In this document: piece after piece, positions 1-5,850 of the stretch
Numbering within the stretch: the stretch's first letter is position 1
Layout: the number at the start of each line of letters is the position of its first letter
Assembly: GCA_017477005.1 (NCBI GenBank)
Contig: JAFUXY010000494.1
Span: 1 to 7,534 of the forward strand
Origin: Lachnospiraceae bacterium
Lineage (GTDB): Bacteria; Bacillota; Clostridia; Lachnospirales; Lachnospiraceae
DNA: 7,534 nucleotides
Reading direction: 5' to 3'
Notes under the pieces: model-generated
The model's database searches: none
What the model was told of the DNA's origin: nothing
The model's input: only the letters and a program-made list of their open reading frames with translations
Translations under genes and position numbers: made by a program

Positions 1-321
1 AGGGAAGAAGTGGATTCCTTGATCGATGAGGAGCAATTTGGCGGTCTGACCATTTCCTACAAGAATCATCAGGTTTTCGTGGAGGGAAAAGAAATACATC
101 TGACCAAGACCGAGTTTTCTATTTTGGAATATCTTGCAAGGAACGCCGGAAAGCTGCTGCGTTATGAAGATATCATCAACCATACGTGGAAATGGATGGA
201 CGTGAGCAGCATCAAAAAGCTGCAGGTCAATATGGCAAATATCCGAAAGAAATTGGGAGAAAAGCCAGGGGAAAGTACCTATGTAATCAATGAGCTCGGC
301 GTTGGATACCGTATGCGATAG
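1..321 (+). CDS. Response regulator, C-terminal winged-helix DNA-binding domain (5' end outside window)
   Basis: The frame is open from base 1 to the TAG at 319-321, so this is the 3' part of a longer gene. The 106 visible residues begin with an acidic linker (REEVDSLIDEE) and continue as an OmpR/PhoB-type winged helix. The landmarks are the strand pair around ISYKNHQVFVEGKEIHLT, the helix TKTEFSILEYLARNAGKLL, a recognition-helix region with VSSIKKLQVNMANIRKKLGE, and the closing wing YVINELGVGYRMR. Proteins of this family are the DNA-binding half of two-component systems; the phosphorylated receiver domain should lie left of the window. A GTG at 10 is internal to the linker and should not be taken as the start. 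The gene lies 56 bp upstream of the YitT-family gene on the same strand, so co-transcription is possible. The regulated genes and partner kinase cannot be inferred. Confidence 0.9.
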   Translation, partial: REEVDSLIDEEQFGGLTISYKNHQVFVEGKEIHLTKTEFSILEYLARNAGKLLRYEDIINHTWKWMDVSSIKKLQVNMANIRKKLGEKPGESTYVINELGVGYRMR

Positions 322-377
322 GGCTTTGTCAAAAAATGAGGAGGGTAGATTTTATCAAAACGGGGAGGGGCAGATTG

Positions 378-1229
378 GTGAAATACGATATGAAAAAAAT
401 TGAGCAGATCATCATCGATTTTCTGTGCATTTCTTTCGGAGCGACGATCGCCGCGTTTGCGATCGAAGAGTTCCTGGTGCCGAATCAAATTTTTGATGGC
501 GGCGTCATCGGAATTGCTATGATCATCGAAAAATACATCCCTTTGCAGAGAGGACTGCTCGTCACGATCTTAAATATTCCTTTCGTGGTCGTGGGATGGA
601 AGAGGCTTGGGTCCGGGTTTATGATTCGGATGTTTTATGCGGTGGCGTTGTTTTCGGCGGTCACGTATCTGCTCGAACCGCTGCACGGAGCCACCTATGA
701 GATCATCCTTGCGGTCACATTTGGAGGCGTTCTTTTGGGAACCGGCGTGGGCCTCGTGCTGCGAGGCGGAGGCTGTCTGGATGGAACGGAGATCGTGGCG
801 ACTATTTTGAACAGGAATGTCGTCTTTTCGACGGGACAGATTATTTTGCTTTTCAATGTGGTGATTTTTTCGGCAGCAGGAGTGCTGTTCGGCGCAGACA
901 GGGGGATGTATTCTCTGCTGATGTATTTTATCACCTCAAAGATCATCGACCTTGTCGAAGTCGGCACGGAAAGTACCAAATCGGTCATGATCATTACCGA
1001 GGATGGATCCGCCATTGCTGAAAAGATTTACACCCAGCTTGGCCGCACTGTCACCTTCCTGCAGGGTACCGGATTGGTCTCGAGCGCGAAAAAAGACCTG
1101 CTGTATTGCGTCGTCACCCGCGCCGAAATCTATACACTGAAAAAGATTATCTCCTCAGACGAAAACAGCGCGTTCACAACGATTTCCGAGGTGTCGGAGA
1201 TTGTTGGAAATCATATCAAATCGGTGTGA
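378..1229 (+). CDS. YitT family membrane protein (YitT/DUF161 plus DUF2179)
   Basis: This encodes a 283-residue integral membrane protein of the YitT family, whose biochemical function is not established. The N-terminal 190 residues hold several hydrophobic segments (about 9-30, 57-74, 82-99, 107-128, 152-172). They carry the family's glycine-rich motifs, FDGGVIGIAMI (39-49) and RGGGCLDGTEIVATILNR (129-146). Residues about 199-275 match the cytosolic DUF2179 domain, with GRTVTFLQGTG, LLYCVVTRAEI and SAFTTISEV. Length is normal for the family (about 280-290). I chose the GTG at 378 because GGGGAGGGG (362-370) sits 7 bases before it. An in-frame ATG at 336 would add 14 residues but has no ribosome binding site. 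ATG 390 is too far from the Shine-Dalgarno sequence. Base composition is GC-richer than the region that follows, so 1230 may mark a boundary. Confidence 0.88.
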   Translation: MKYDMKKIEQIIIDFLCISFGATIAAFAIEEFLVPNQIFDGGVIGIAMIIEKYIPLQRGLLVTILNIPFVVVGWKRLGSGFMIRMFYAVALFSAVTYLLEPLHGATYEIILAVTFGGVLLGTGVGLVLRGGGCLDGTEIVATILNRNVVFSTGQIILLFNVVIFSAAGVLFGADRGMYSLLMYFITSKIIDLVEVGTESTKSVMIITEDGSAIAEKIYTQLGRTVTFLQGTGLVSSAKKDLLYCVVTRAEIYTLKKIISSDENSAFTTISEVSEIVGNHIKSV

Positions 1230-1231
1230 GA

Positions 1232-1393
1232 ATGGGGTATAAAGGCTGCAAAATGATGAAAACAGCAAATGGCAACCAATATATGTACCAAACTGCCGAT
1301 AGTGATATGAATATCCTTGAATACTATGATACTTGGGATCTTACCGATTTGGGCAGTCACTATTACGGAACATCTTCGTTAAGCAGAAATTGA
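1232..1393 (+). other. Short unrecognised ORF, possible gene remnant (53 aa)
   Basis: An ATG three bases after the YitT stop opens a 53-codon frame ending at TGA 1391-1393. The product contains MMKTANGNQYMYQTADSDM and a tyrosine/aspartate-rich end (LEYYDTWDLTDLGSHYYG). No domain is recognised and no ribosome binding site precedes it. Its composition is more AT-rich than the YitT gene. It may be the tail of a lost gene joined here by an insertion or deletion, or a chance frame. The rest of 1230-1506 holds no other gene that I can support. Confidence 0.2.
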
Positions 1394-1506
1394 GGAATAA
1401 ACAATCGGTCAAAAGCATAGTCACAATAAGGATATCAAAAAGAACCCTGCAAAGGGCGAAAAAACAATCAAAAGAAAATGTAGAATAATCGACAGCGTTA
1501 TGCTGA

Positions 1507-1538
1507 TTGTCTTGCAAACGATTGACTTTGCAAGACAA
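1507..1538 (+). promoter_or_regulatory. Perfect 12-bp inverted repeat, likely antitoxin operator
   Basis: TTGTCTTGCAAA (1507-1518) is the exact reverse complement of TTTGCAAGACAA (1527-1538), with an 8-base centre. The right arm covers the last base of the -35 hexamer and part of the spacer, and the centre holds most of the -35. A protein bound here would block RNA polymerase. RelB/DinJ antitoxins bind such palindromes through their ribbon-helix-helix domain and repress their own operon, alone or with the toxin. The operator role is therefore inferred from position and family. Confidence 0.75.
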
Positions 1539-1551
1539 GTGATGATATAAT
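1522..1551 (+). promoter_or_regulatory. Sigma-A-type promoter of the dinJ-yafQ operon
   Basis: TTGACT (1522-1527) and TATAAT (1546-1551) are separated by 18 bp. A TG at 1543-1544 gives an extended -10 (TGATATAAT). Transcription would start near 1558, about 30 bases before the antitoxin ATG. The promoter overlaps the inverted repeat at 1507-1538. Confidence 0.8.
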
Positions 1552-1587
1552 GATTGTAATAAAATTAGAAGATATGGAGGTGAAATT

Positions 1588-1860
1588 ATGGCTACAACAT
1601 CCAGTTTTACACATCGTATAGATCCGACACTAAGGGCGCAGAGTGAAACTTTATTTAATGAACTTGGTATGTCGCTTGGTACAGCAATAAATGTTTTTTT
1701 AAAAAAGGCTGTTAGGGTTGGGGGCTTTCCTTTTGATGTAAACCTCGATGTACCTAACAGGGAAACTATTGAAGCAATGCTTGAAGCTGAACGTATCGCA
1801 AAGGATCCGGCTGTAAAGGCATATAGCGTGGAAGATGCGTTAGAGGAGCTTAAAAAATGA
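1588..1860 (+). CDS. dinJ: Type II toxin-antitoxin antitoxin, RelB/DinJ family
   Basis: This encodes a 90-residue antitoxin of the RelB/DinJ family. It should bind and neutralise the YafQ-type toxin encoded next to it and repress the operon. Residues about 5-42 fit the ribbon-helix-helix DNA-binding fold: FTHRIDPTLRAQSETLF, then ELGMSLGTAINVFLKKAV. They are followed by the family's conserved GGFPFDV (45-51). The charged C-terminal half (about 57-90, rich in Glu and Lys) is the part that usually wraps around the toxin. The start is well supported: GGAGGTG at 1576-1582 lies 5 bases before ATG 1588. The stop overlaps the toxin start by 4 bases (ATGA), the usual translationally coupled antitoxin-first order. 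The length is typical. The call is based on family resemblance; E. coli DinJ is the named reference. Confidence 0.92.
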   Translation: MATTSSFTHRIDPTLRAQSETLFNELGMSLGTAINVFLKKAVRVGGFPFDVNLDVPNRETIEAMLEAERIAKDPAVKAYSVEDALEELKK

Positions 1861-2159
1861 ATGACAAGTATACAGTAAAATGGTCATCCAGATTTAAGAA
1901 GGACTACAAGCTTGCTATTAGAAGAGGGTACGATATAAGTCTTATTGATGATGTTATCCGTCTTATTGCAAAAGGTGATGAGCAGCAAAATCTGATTGAA
2001 GAATATGATGACCACGAATTGAGCGGCGACTGGAAAGGTCATAGGGAACTTCACATAGCTCCTGATTGGCTTCTTATCTACTACATAGAAGATGATGTAT
2101 TAGTTTTGAACCTTTCAAGAACTGGAACACACAGCGATTTGTGTGTCCTATTGGACTAA
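1857..2159 (+). CDS. yafQ: Type II toxin-antitoxin toxin, YafQ family ribonuclease
   Basis: This encodes a 100-residue RelE-superfamily toxin most like YafQ, a ribosome-dependent mRNA endonuclease held inactive by its DinJ-type antitoxin. The YafQ signature is complete: DHELSGDWKGHRELHIAPDW (52-71), LIYYIEDD, and SRTGTHSDL (88-95). The residues expected at the active site are present at H53, H66, D70 and H92, corresponding to the catalytic His/Asp set of E. coli YafQ, so the toxin looks intact. The basic N-terminal part (KWSSRFKKDYKLAIRRG) is usual for the fold. It overlaps the antitoxin gene by 4 bases and has no separate promoter. No convincing terminator is seen in the 54 bases before the convergent gene at 2214-2915. 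The main uncertainty is sub-family naming within RelE/ParE. Confidence 0.93.
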   Translation: MNDKYTVKWSSRFKKDYKLAIRRGYDISLIDDVIRLIAKGDEQQNLIEEYDDHELSGDWKGHRELHIAPDWLLIYYIEDDVLVLNLSRTGTHSDLCVLLD

Positions 2160-2213
2160 CTTCGTGTCGCAGGTTTTTGAGGAAATACGATTAAATCAGT
2201 GATTCCTTATATC

Positions 2214-2915
2214 TTATTCATCTTCTTGTTTTGGTTCTTGCATAAACACAGCTAATGGGATGCCTTCTGTTGTTTTCCAGCGGATCCTTCCGTTATCGGA
2301 TTTTCCAATAACGAAGACAGCTGCTGTACTGGCTGATGAAAATTCTTCGTTTTCTTTGAGAATGTTATTCTCAATATTTGCAGTTAGCCTTCTGTTATGA
2401 ATTTGTTTTGTTATGTTAGAGTCTTCTATGGGACAAATGGTGCTTCCGGCAAGTACGATATATTTGCCATCTTTGATTTCCATTTGTGCCTTAATAATCG
2501 TGTTATTAAAAGCTTTTATTCTTCTTCTTAAATAATATATGCCATTAGGGATTTTTGATGAAGACACTCTTTCAGTAGCTTCCTCAAATACTTCTTTCTT
2601 AGATTGCTGGTTCGGTTTTGGAAATACTTGATCCCCCTCAAACGCTGAAAGCAGCTGCACCGCAAGATCTACATTAAGCGCAAATAACTCCGTGTTAGGC
2701 ACACGAGACCTGTCGAAAATGTTATGAAGCAATGCCTCTTTTTCGTCATAGTTACTGACCTCAATCGCAAATTTACGTTTCAAACCAGTTATGTTGCGAT
2801 ATCCATTATTTTCAAGATATTGCATACGTTTATCGAACTGTTTGGTTTGCGTTTTTCCTATTTTTATAAGTCCATCTACAACTGTATTCATGATGTATAT
2901 TATACCTTTAGCCAT
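2214..2915 (-). CDS. GIY-YIG nuclease family protein with C-terminal DUF4357
   Basis: This encodes a 233-residue protein with two recognisable parts. Residues about 3-90 resemble the T5orf172/MUG113 branch of the GIY-YIG nuclease superfamily: GIIYIMN (4-10) and IKIGKT (17-22) replace the canonical GIY and YIG. These are followed by an Arg (R30), a Glu/His pair in EALLHNIFDRSR (E60, H64), and NTELF with a candidate metal-binding Glu (E76). Residues about 145-222 match DUF4357: YIVLAGSTICPIEDS, FSSASTAAVFVIGKSDNGRIRWKT. The middle is a Ser/Lys-rich linker. Such proteins are common in accessory regions, and some are linked to restriction or mobile DNA, but the substrate is unknown. AGGAG (2921-2925 on the plus strand as CTCCT) lies 5 bases before the start, and a promoter sits at 2932-2960. 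It converges with yafQ. Catalytic activity is inferred only. Confidence 0.85.
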   Translation of the reverse strand: MAKGIIYIMNTVVDGLIKIGKTQTKQFDKRMQYLENNGYRNITGLKRKFAIEVSNYDEKEALLHNIFDRSRVPNTELFALNVDLAVQLLSAFEGDQVFPKPNQQSKKEVFEEATERVSSSKIPNGIYYLRRRIKAFNNTIIKAQMEIKDGKYIVLAGSTICPIEDSNITKQIHNRRLTANIENNILKENEEFSSASTAAVFVIGKSDNGRIRWKTTEGIPLAVFMQEPKQEDE

Positions 2916-2931
2916 AGTTACTCCTGTAAAA

Positions 2932-2960
2932 AATATAGCAAAAATTATTTATGTGAACAA
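2932..2960 (-). promoter_or_regulatory. Candidate promoter of the GIY-YIG/DUF4357 gene
   Basis: On the minus strand TTGTTC (2955-2960) and TATATT (2932-2937) are 17 bp apart. Initiation would be expected near 2925, inside or just before the ribosome binding site, giving a very short leader. The element lies between the ATPase stop (2971) and the gene it would serve, so the two minus-strand genes need not form one operon. Confidence 0.5.
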
Positions 2961-2970
2961 GTGGCAGGTT

Positions 2971-4287
2971 TTATTCCAAAAGAAAATCTATCAATCGAAC
3001 GATCTTTATTCCTTCGATGGAGGCGGTAGTGGGAGTCTTCATCGCGATCACTATTTTTTCGTAGTTGTCTCGGACAGCTCTTAAAGGAGCAAGCTCCCTT
3101 TCCTTGGTGGATTCTGCGGTCATATCATCGGTGATCTGATAATATATCTTTTCTTCATCTTTGGTCGCAATGAAATCAATTTCTTTGTCCCCGATTTTCC
3201 CTATGGCTACGTCGAATCCTCTTCGCAACAGTTCGAAAAAGACAATGTTTTCGAGAATGTGTCCGGTATCAATATCCCGATAGCCAAGCAGATAATTCCG
3301 CAGCCCAATATCTACGATATAATATTTTCCAAGTGTCTTCAGCTTCTCTTTTCCCTTCACGTCAAAGCGCTTGATCTCGTAGAACATATAGGCTTCCTGC
3401 AAAGCGCCAACATAGGCGGCGATTGTCTGCGTAGCAGGCTTGTCATATTTTTTTCGATCCCGCAAAAGATTTTCGGATACAAGGGTGTTGCTAATAGAGT
3501 TCAGGGAGGTGTTGTTTCCGATATAGTCCGCTAAAAATAGGATAATCTTCCGCAGGAGGATCGGATCTGTGATACGTCGTTCGCCTCTGCGTTTTTCACG
3601 CTCTAAAATGTCCCGTACAACGATGGTCGAATAGATGCCATCAAGAAGGATGAAAACCTTTTCCTGTTCCAGTGCAATATCTGTAATCCCTGGCATTCCT
3701 CCGTAATGAAGAAAGGCTTCAAAAAGATCTTCCCACAAAGCCATTTCGCCGGAAGAATCGTAAGCACGTTTTTGTATTCCCAAGGGCGACTCGTATTCTC
3801 GGATCTCATATTCGTGAAAATCAAGGAATTCCCTAAACGATAACGGCAGCATTTTGATTTCCACATAACGTCCACTGAGATAAGTCGAATATTCAGAAGA
3901 GAGCAAGTAGGCGTTGGAGCCAGTAATATAAATATCGCAATCAAAATCTATACGAAAAGAATTCACCGCATCTTCCCACTGATCCAGCCTTTGAAGCTCG
4001 TCGAAAAAAAGATACATTTTTTTATCAGGGAGTACCCTGTCTTTTATCGAATGGTAGAACGCTTGTACATCGAGATTTCGATATTCCATGGATTCGAAAT
4101 TCATAGCGATAATTTGATTTTGCTGAATGCCTGAGTCAAGCAAGTGTTTTTGCATCAACTTCAAGAGGCAGGACTTTCCGCATCGTCGGATGCCGGTGAC
4201 TACTTTTACAGGTTCTTTGTCTTGGAAGGCGATCAATCGGTTGAGATAAATATCCCGCGGTTTTAATTTCTGAAATTGCTTTAGCAT
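2971..4287 (-). CDS. ATP-binding protein, AAA_14 ATPase with C-terminal DUF4143
   Basis: This encodes a 438-residue P-loop ATPase of a family widespread in anaerobes, whose biological role is unresolved. Walker A is GIRRCGKS (32-39). Walker B is LFFDELQRL (93-101), with the D96-E97 pair expected for hydrolysis. A sensor-like segment ITGSNAYLLSSE (121-132) is followed by SGRYVEIKMLPLSFREFL (139-155), which is very typical of AAA_14 proteins. Residues about 210-385 match DUF4143. That part ends in a nuclease-like fold with the pattern E346 (LENIVFFELLRRG), D371 (KEIDFIA) and Q384 (YYQIT). This resembles a PD-(D/E)XK core, but the last motif lacks the usual lysine, so nuclease activity is doubtful. 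Length is usual for the family and no breaks are seen. The Shine-Dalgarno sequence is weak (GAAG). A promoter lies at 4334-4362. Confidence 0.92.
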   Translation of the reverse strand: MLKQFQKLKPRDIYLNRLIAFQDKEPVKVVTGIRRCGKSCLLKLMQKHLLDSGIQQNQIIAMNFESMEYRNLDVQAFYHSIKDRVLPDKKMYLFFDELQRLDQWEDAVNSFRIDFDCDIYITGSNAYLLSSEYSTYLSGRYVEIKMLPLSFREFLDFHEYEIREYESPLGIQKRAYDSSGEMALWEDLFEAFLHYGGMPGITDIALEQEKVFILLDGIYSTIVVRDILEREKRRGERRITDPILLRKIILFLADYIGNNTSLNSISNTLVSENLLRDRKKYDKPATQTIAAYVGALQEAYMFYEIKRFDVKGKEKLKTLGKYYIVDIGLRNYLLGYRDIDTGHILENIVFFELLRRGFDVAIGKIGDKEIDFIATKDEEKIYYQITDDMTAESTKERELAPLRAVRDNYEKIVIAMKTPTTASIEGIKIVRLIDFLLE

Positions 4288-4333
4288 AGGTCTTCATCGT
4301 CCGTTTTGGATGTCAACTTTTGGTCACGTCCAA

Positions 4334-4362
4334 AGTATACATCAAAGTCACAGTATTTACAA
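4334..4362 (-). promoter_or_regulatory. Candidate promoter of the AAA_14/DUF4143 ATPase gene
   Basis: On the minus strand TTGTAA (4357-4362) and TATACT (4334-4339) are 17 bp apart. The start point would be near 4327, giving a leader of about 40 bases. That leader contains an imperfect inverted repeat (ACTTTTGG at 4316-4323 against CCAAAGT at 4330-4336 on the plus strand) that touches the -10 and could be an operator. Confidence 0.55.
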
Positions 4363-4520
4363 GTTTAGAGTATTGATAACGAAAACTTTCGATTTTTTGG
4401 TTTTTTTGTCATGTATATTCTCTTTGAATTTACCTACTTTCGGATGGGGAAGATGCGATGGCAATATCAGGATTGAAGGACGCTCAGATTGCGGTGGAAT
4501 GAAAACATATCTGGGAAGGT
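4363..4520 (+). other. Non-coding or decayed stretch between the ATPase promoter and a terminator
   Basis: No intact gene is supported here. The first part is T-rich (two T-runs near 4393-4408). A short open frame, read as LLSDGEDAMAISGLKDAQ with a stop at 4500-4502, ends about 20 bases before the terminator at 4521. It may be the last codons of a lost gene, but no family is recognised. The ATG frame at 4310-4522 has no ribosome binding site and a protein-like pattern is absent. Confidence 0.3.
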
Positions 4521-4546
4521 GAGGCGGGATTATTTCCGCCTCTTTT
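4521..4546 (+). terminator. Intrinsic terminator upstream of the truncated surface-protein gene
   Basis: GAGGCGG (4521-4527) pairs with CCGCCTC (4536-4542) in a perfect 7-bp stem with an 8-base loop, followed by TTTT (4543-4546). It would stop plus-strand transcription just before the repeat-protein remnant. The T-tract is short, so efficiency is uncertain. Confidence 0.7.
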
Positions 4547-4556
4547 AATAATAGGA

Positions 4557-5177
4557 AGTGCTGATTTATTTGAAGGCGGAAAGTCTACAGCAACCTGGAC
4601 GAGCGGAGCAAATTCAAAAACTATTTATTTCAGTTCCTATAGCCCAACGAGAAACGAGTATGTTCTTTTAGGCTGGAATACAGATAAGAATGCGACAAGT
4701 GCAGACTACTCGACTGACGACGGCTATATACCGAGCGAAGATACGACTTGGTATGCGGTATGGAAAAAATATGCGGTTGTTACATTGGATGTGAATGGTG
4801 GAAGCTTTAGAACTGGAAAAACCACAAAGCAGATAGAGCCGGATGAAGGCAAAAAAAGTGTGACAATTTCTAAGAGCACTACTTTATATGCTGTTTGGGT
4901 AAAATCGGTCACTGTTACTTTATACGCAAACGGAGGAAGATTCACAGGGCGTTATGCAAACTATATTGAGTTTTCCTCCGATGGAAAAAAACTGACGGCG
5001 ATGATTCCAAAAGGATATTCGCTGAAGGGGATGGGATATTTTACCAGTTGGGCAAGACAAGTAAAAATAGCGGGTGGCGGCTTAGTGGGCTGGGCCTCTA
5101 CCGCAAATGCCAGCAAGATTGAGGAAAACAGCTATTTCGGTTTAGGAACAAAAGCAACCACCAATAAGACATATTAA
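4557..5177 (+). pseudogene. Surface-protein remnant A, Listeria-Bacteroides (InlB B-like) repeats, 5' truncated and frameshifted
   Basis: The frame is open from 4503, but protein-like sequence begins near 4557 (SADLFEGGKSTATW). No usable ATG, signal peptide or ribosome binding site occurs before the repeats. At least three B-repeat units can be seen by their closing YAVW: NEYVLLGWNTDKN...TTWYAVWKK, then VTLDVNGGSF...TTLYAVWVKS, then VTVTLYANGGRF...NKTY. The second unit is short and lacks its GW core, which suggests an internal deletion. The frame stops at TAA 5175-5177, immediately after NKTY. The expected continuation NAVWSDAISYTVKF is present one base later in the next frame, so an extra T near 5174-5175 has split the gene. 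Such repeats form extracellular stalks of adhesins or wall-bound proteins. A late TTG at 4785 is inside a repeat and is not a credible start. Confidence 0.8.
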
Positions 5178-5181
5178 TGCC

Positions 5182-5550
5182 GTGTGGAGCGACGCTATTT
5201 CATACACTGTGAAATTTATGAATGGCAGCAAGGTCGTGTCTTCGAAGACGGTGAAATACAATAAAGCGGTGGGCACGCTGCCGGCGGAATCGAATGCGAA
5301 AGTCAAGAAGAAGGGATTCACCGTTTCCTATGGAAGCGTGTCCGGGGCAAAAGGCTATGAGATTTTGTATTCAACCAAGGCCGATATGAAAAAGGCCAAA
5401 AAGGTGGCTTCGACAAAGACCTCTGCGACAGTTTCCGGGCTGAGCTCCAATGTGAAATATTATGTCCAGGTACGGGCGTACAAGTTGGATTCGACGAACG
5501 CAAAGGTGTATTCTTCGGTGAGTGGAAAGAAGACCACGACAACGAAATAA
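5182..5550 (+). pseudogene. Surface-protein remnant A, continuation: partial B-repeat and fibronectin type III domain
   Basis: This is the 3' part of the gene at 4557-5177, displaced by +1. It opens with NAVWSDAISYTVKFMNGSK (from 5176), the end of one repeat and the start of another. It then runs from AKVKKKGF straight into an Fn3 domain: TVSYGSVSGAKGYEILYST, a Lys-rich strand, SATVSGLSSNVKYYVQVRAY, VSGKKTTTTK. The second half of the B-repeat (the GW-containing part) is missing before the Fn3, which points to a deletion between similar lysine-rich codons. The gene ends without LPXTG, membrane or other anchoring signals. The final 25 bases are identical to the end of the second remnant at 6887-6911. 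GTG 5182 has no ribosome binding site, so independent expression is unlikely. Confidence 0.8.
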
Positions 5551-5593
5551 GGACCGCTATCAAGGAGATCAAAGCGAAGCAATGCTACAAATC
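5518..5593 (+). repeat. Direct repeat copy 1: shared 3' end of surface-protein genes plus downstream block
   Basis: This matches 6879-6955. The coding end is nearly identical (25 identical bases at 5526-5550 and 6887-6911, including the TAA). A 28-base block beyond the stop, 5566-5593 against 6928-6955, differs at one base. The bases between these blocks are diverged. A promoter-like element follows at nearly the same distance in both copies. Confidence 0.85.
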
Positions 5594-5601
5594 GAAAGTA
5601 C

Positions 5602-5630
5602 TTTACAAGGATGAATGATTAGGCTATAAT
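5602..5630 (+). promoter_or_regulatory. Promoter of the type III toxin-antitoxin locus
   Basis: TTTACA (5602-5607) and TATAAT (5625-5630) are 17 bp apart, a near-consensus sigma-A promoter. Transcription would begin near 5637, directly at a small hairpin (5638-5654), and enter the antitoxin RNA repeats. In characterised ToxIN loci a single constitutive promoter in this place drives both RNA and toxin. Confidence 0.82.
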
Positions 5631-5693
5631 TCAGAATCACAGGATATCCCTGTGCACGGATATAAAGAAAGATTATCATCGCCTTTCTTTCCG

Positions 5694-5808
5694 TGGAAAG
5701 AGGACAACCCCTTCCTGCCTGAAAAAATGGGGAATTAAAAAAGCGGCGAACCCTCGCCGAAAGCAGGGAATTGAAAAAGCGGTGAACCCCTACCGCAAGT
5801 GGGGAATT
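5694..5808 (+). repeat. Tandem 36-nt antitoxin units (two of 36 nt, one of 43 nt)
   Basis: Units 5737-5772 and 5773-5808 are each 36 nt and match at 28 positions. Unit 5694-5736 is more diverged and 7 nt longer, the extra bases lying between its hairpin and its G-run. All end in GGGAATT and carry AACCC in the loop. Hairpin stems are 5701-5704/5713-5716, 5744-5749/5754-5759 and 5779-5784/5791-5796. The pseudoknot pairings are loop C-runs at 5708-5711, 5751-5753 and 5787-5790 with G-runs at 5729-5732, 5766-5768 and 5801-5804. A-rich joints between units are likely toxin cleavage sites. Confidence 0.88.
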
Positions 5809-5813
5809 AAAAA

Positions 5814-5839
5814 GGGCGGCTGATAGCCGCCCGTTTTTT
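5814..5839 (+). terminator. Intrinsic terminator between antitoxin RNA and toxin gene
   Basis: GGGCGGCT (5814-5821) pairs perfectly with AGCCGCCC (5825-5832) around a 3-base loop, followed by G and six T (5834-5839). It is a strong terminator placed exactly where type III loci keep one, so that most transcripts are antitoxin only and read-through makes a little toxin mRNA. The toxin ribosome binding site starts at the next base. Confidence 0.93.
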
Positions 5840-5850
5840 AGGAGAATCAG

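Larger units (their letters stand above)
5637..5839 (+). ncRNA. toxI: Type III antitoxin RNA (ToxI-like), tandem pseudoknot repeats
   Basis: This is the predicted transcript of about 200 nt from the promoter at 5602-5630 to the terminator at 5814-5839, directly upstream of the ToxN-like gene. It contains a 5' hairpin (CACAGG 5638-5643 with CCTGTG 5649-5654), then tandem repeat units at 5694-5736, 5737-5772 and 5773-5808, and a partial unit that merges into the terminator. Each unit can form a hairpin whose C-rich loop pairs with a G-run just downstream, a classical H-type pseudoknot. Pair changes between units are compensatory. In known ToxIN and AbiQ systems the toxin cuts the precursor between repeats, and the released pseudoknots bind and inhibit it. 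That function is inferred from the toxin family, layout and fold. The transcript ends are predictions. Confidence 0.85.

Noticed and set aside
336..377. N-terminal extension of the YitT-family protein from ATG 336
   Set aside because: The extra 14 residues are unlike the family start and no ribosome binding site precedes the ATG, whereas GGGGAGGGG is ideally placed for GTG 378.
1341..1538. Minus-strand Cys/Phe-rich frame upstream of dinJ
   Set aside because: It has no ribosome binding site or family resemblance and overlaps the operator and promoter of the toxin-antitoxin operon.
2160..2213. Terminator between the convergent yafQ and GIY-YIG genes
   Set aside because: I could not find a stem with a T-tract on either strand in this gap.
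3603..3944. Minus-strand frame inside the ATPase gene
   Set aside because: It is a shadow of the AAA_14/DUF4143 gene, which has full Walker motifs in the other frame.
4310..4522. Plus-strand frame of 70 codons as a gene
   Set aside because: It has no ribosome binding site, overlaps the ATPase promoter region and runs into the terminator stem. The product resembles no family.
5694..5808. Tandem 36-nt repeats as a small CRISPR array
   Set aside because: The units are directly contiguous with no spacers, contain pseudoknot-forming segments, and sit before a terminator and a ToxN-like gene.
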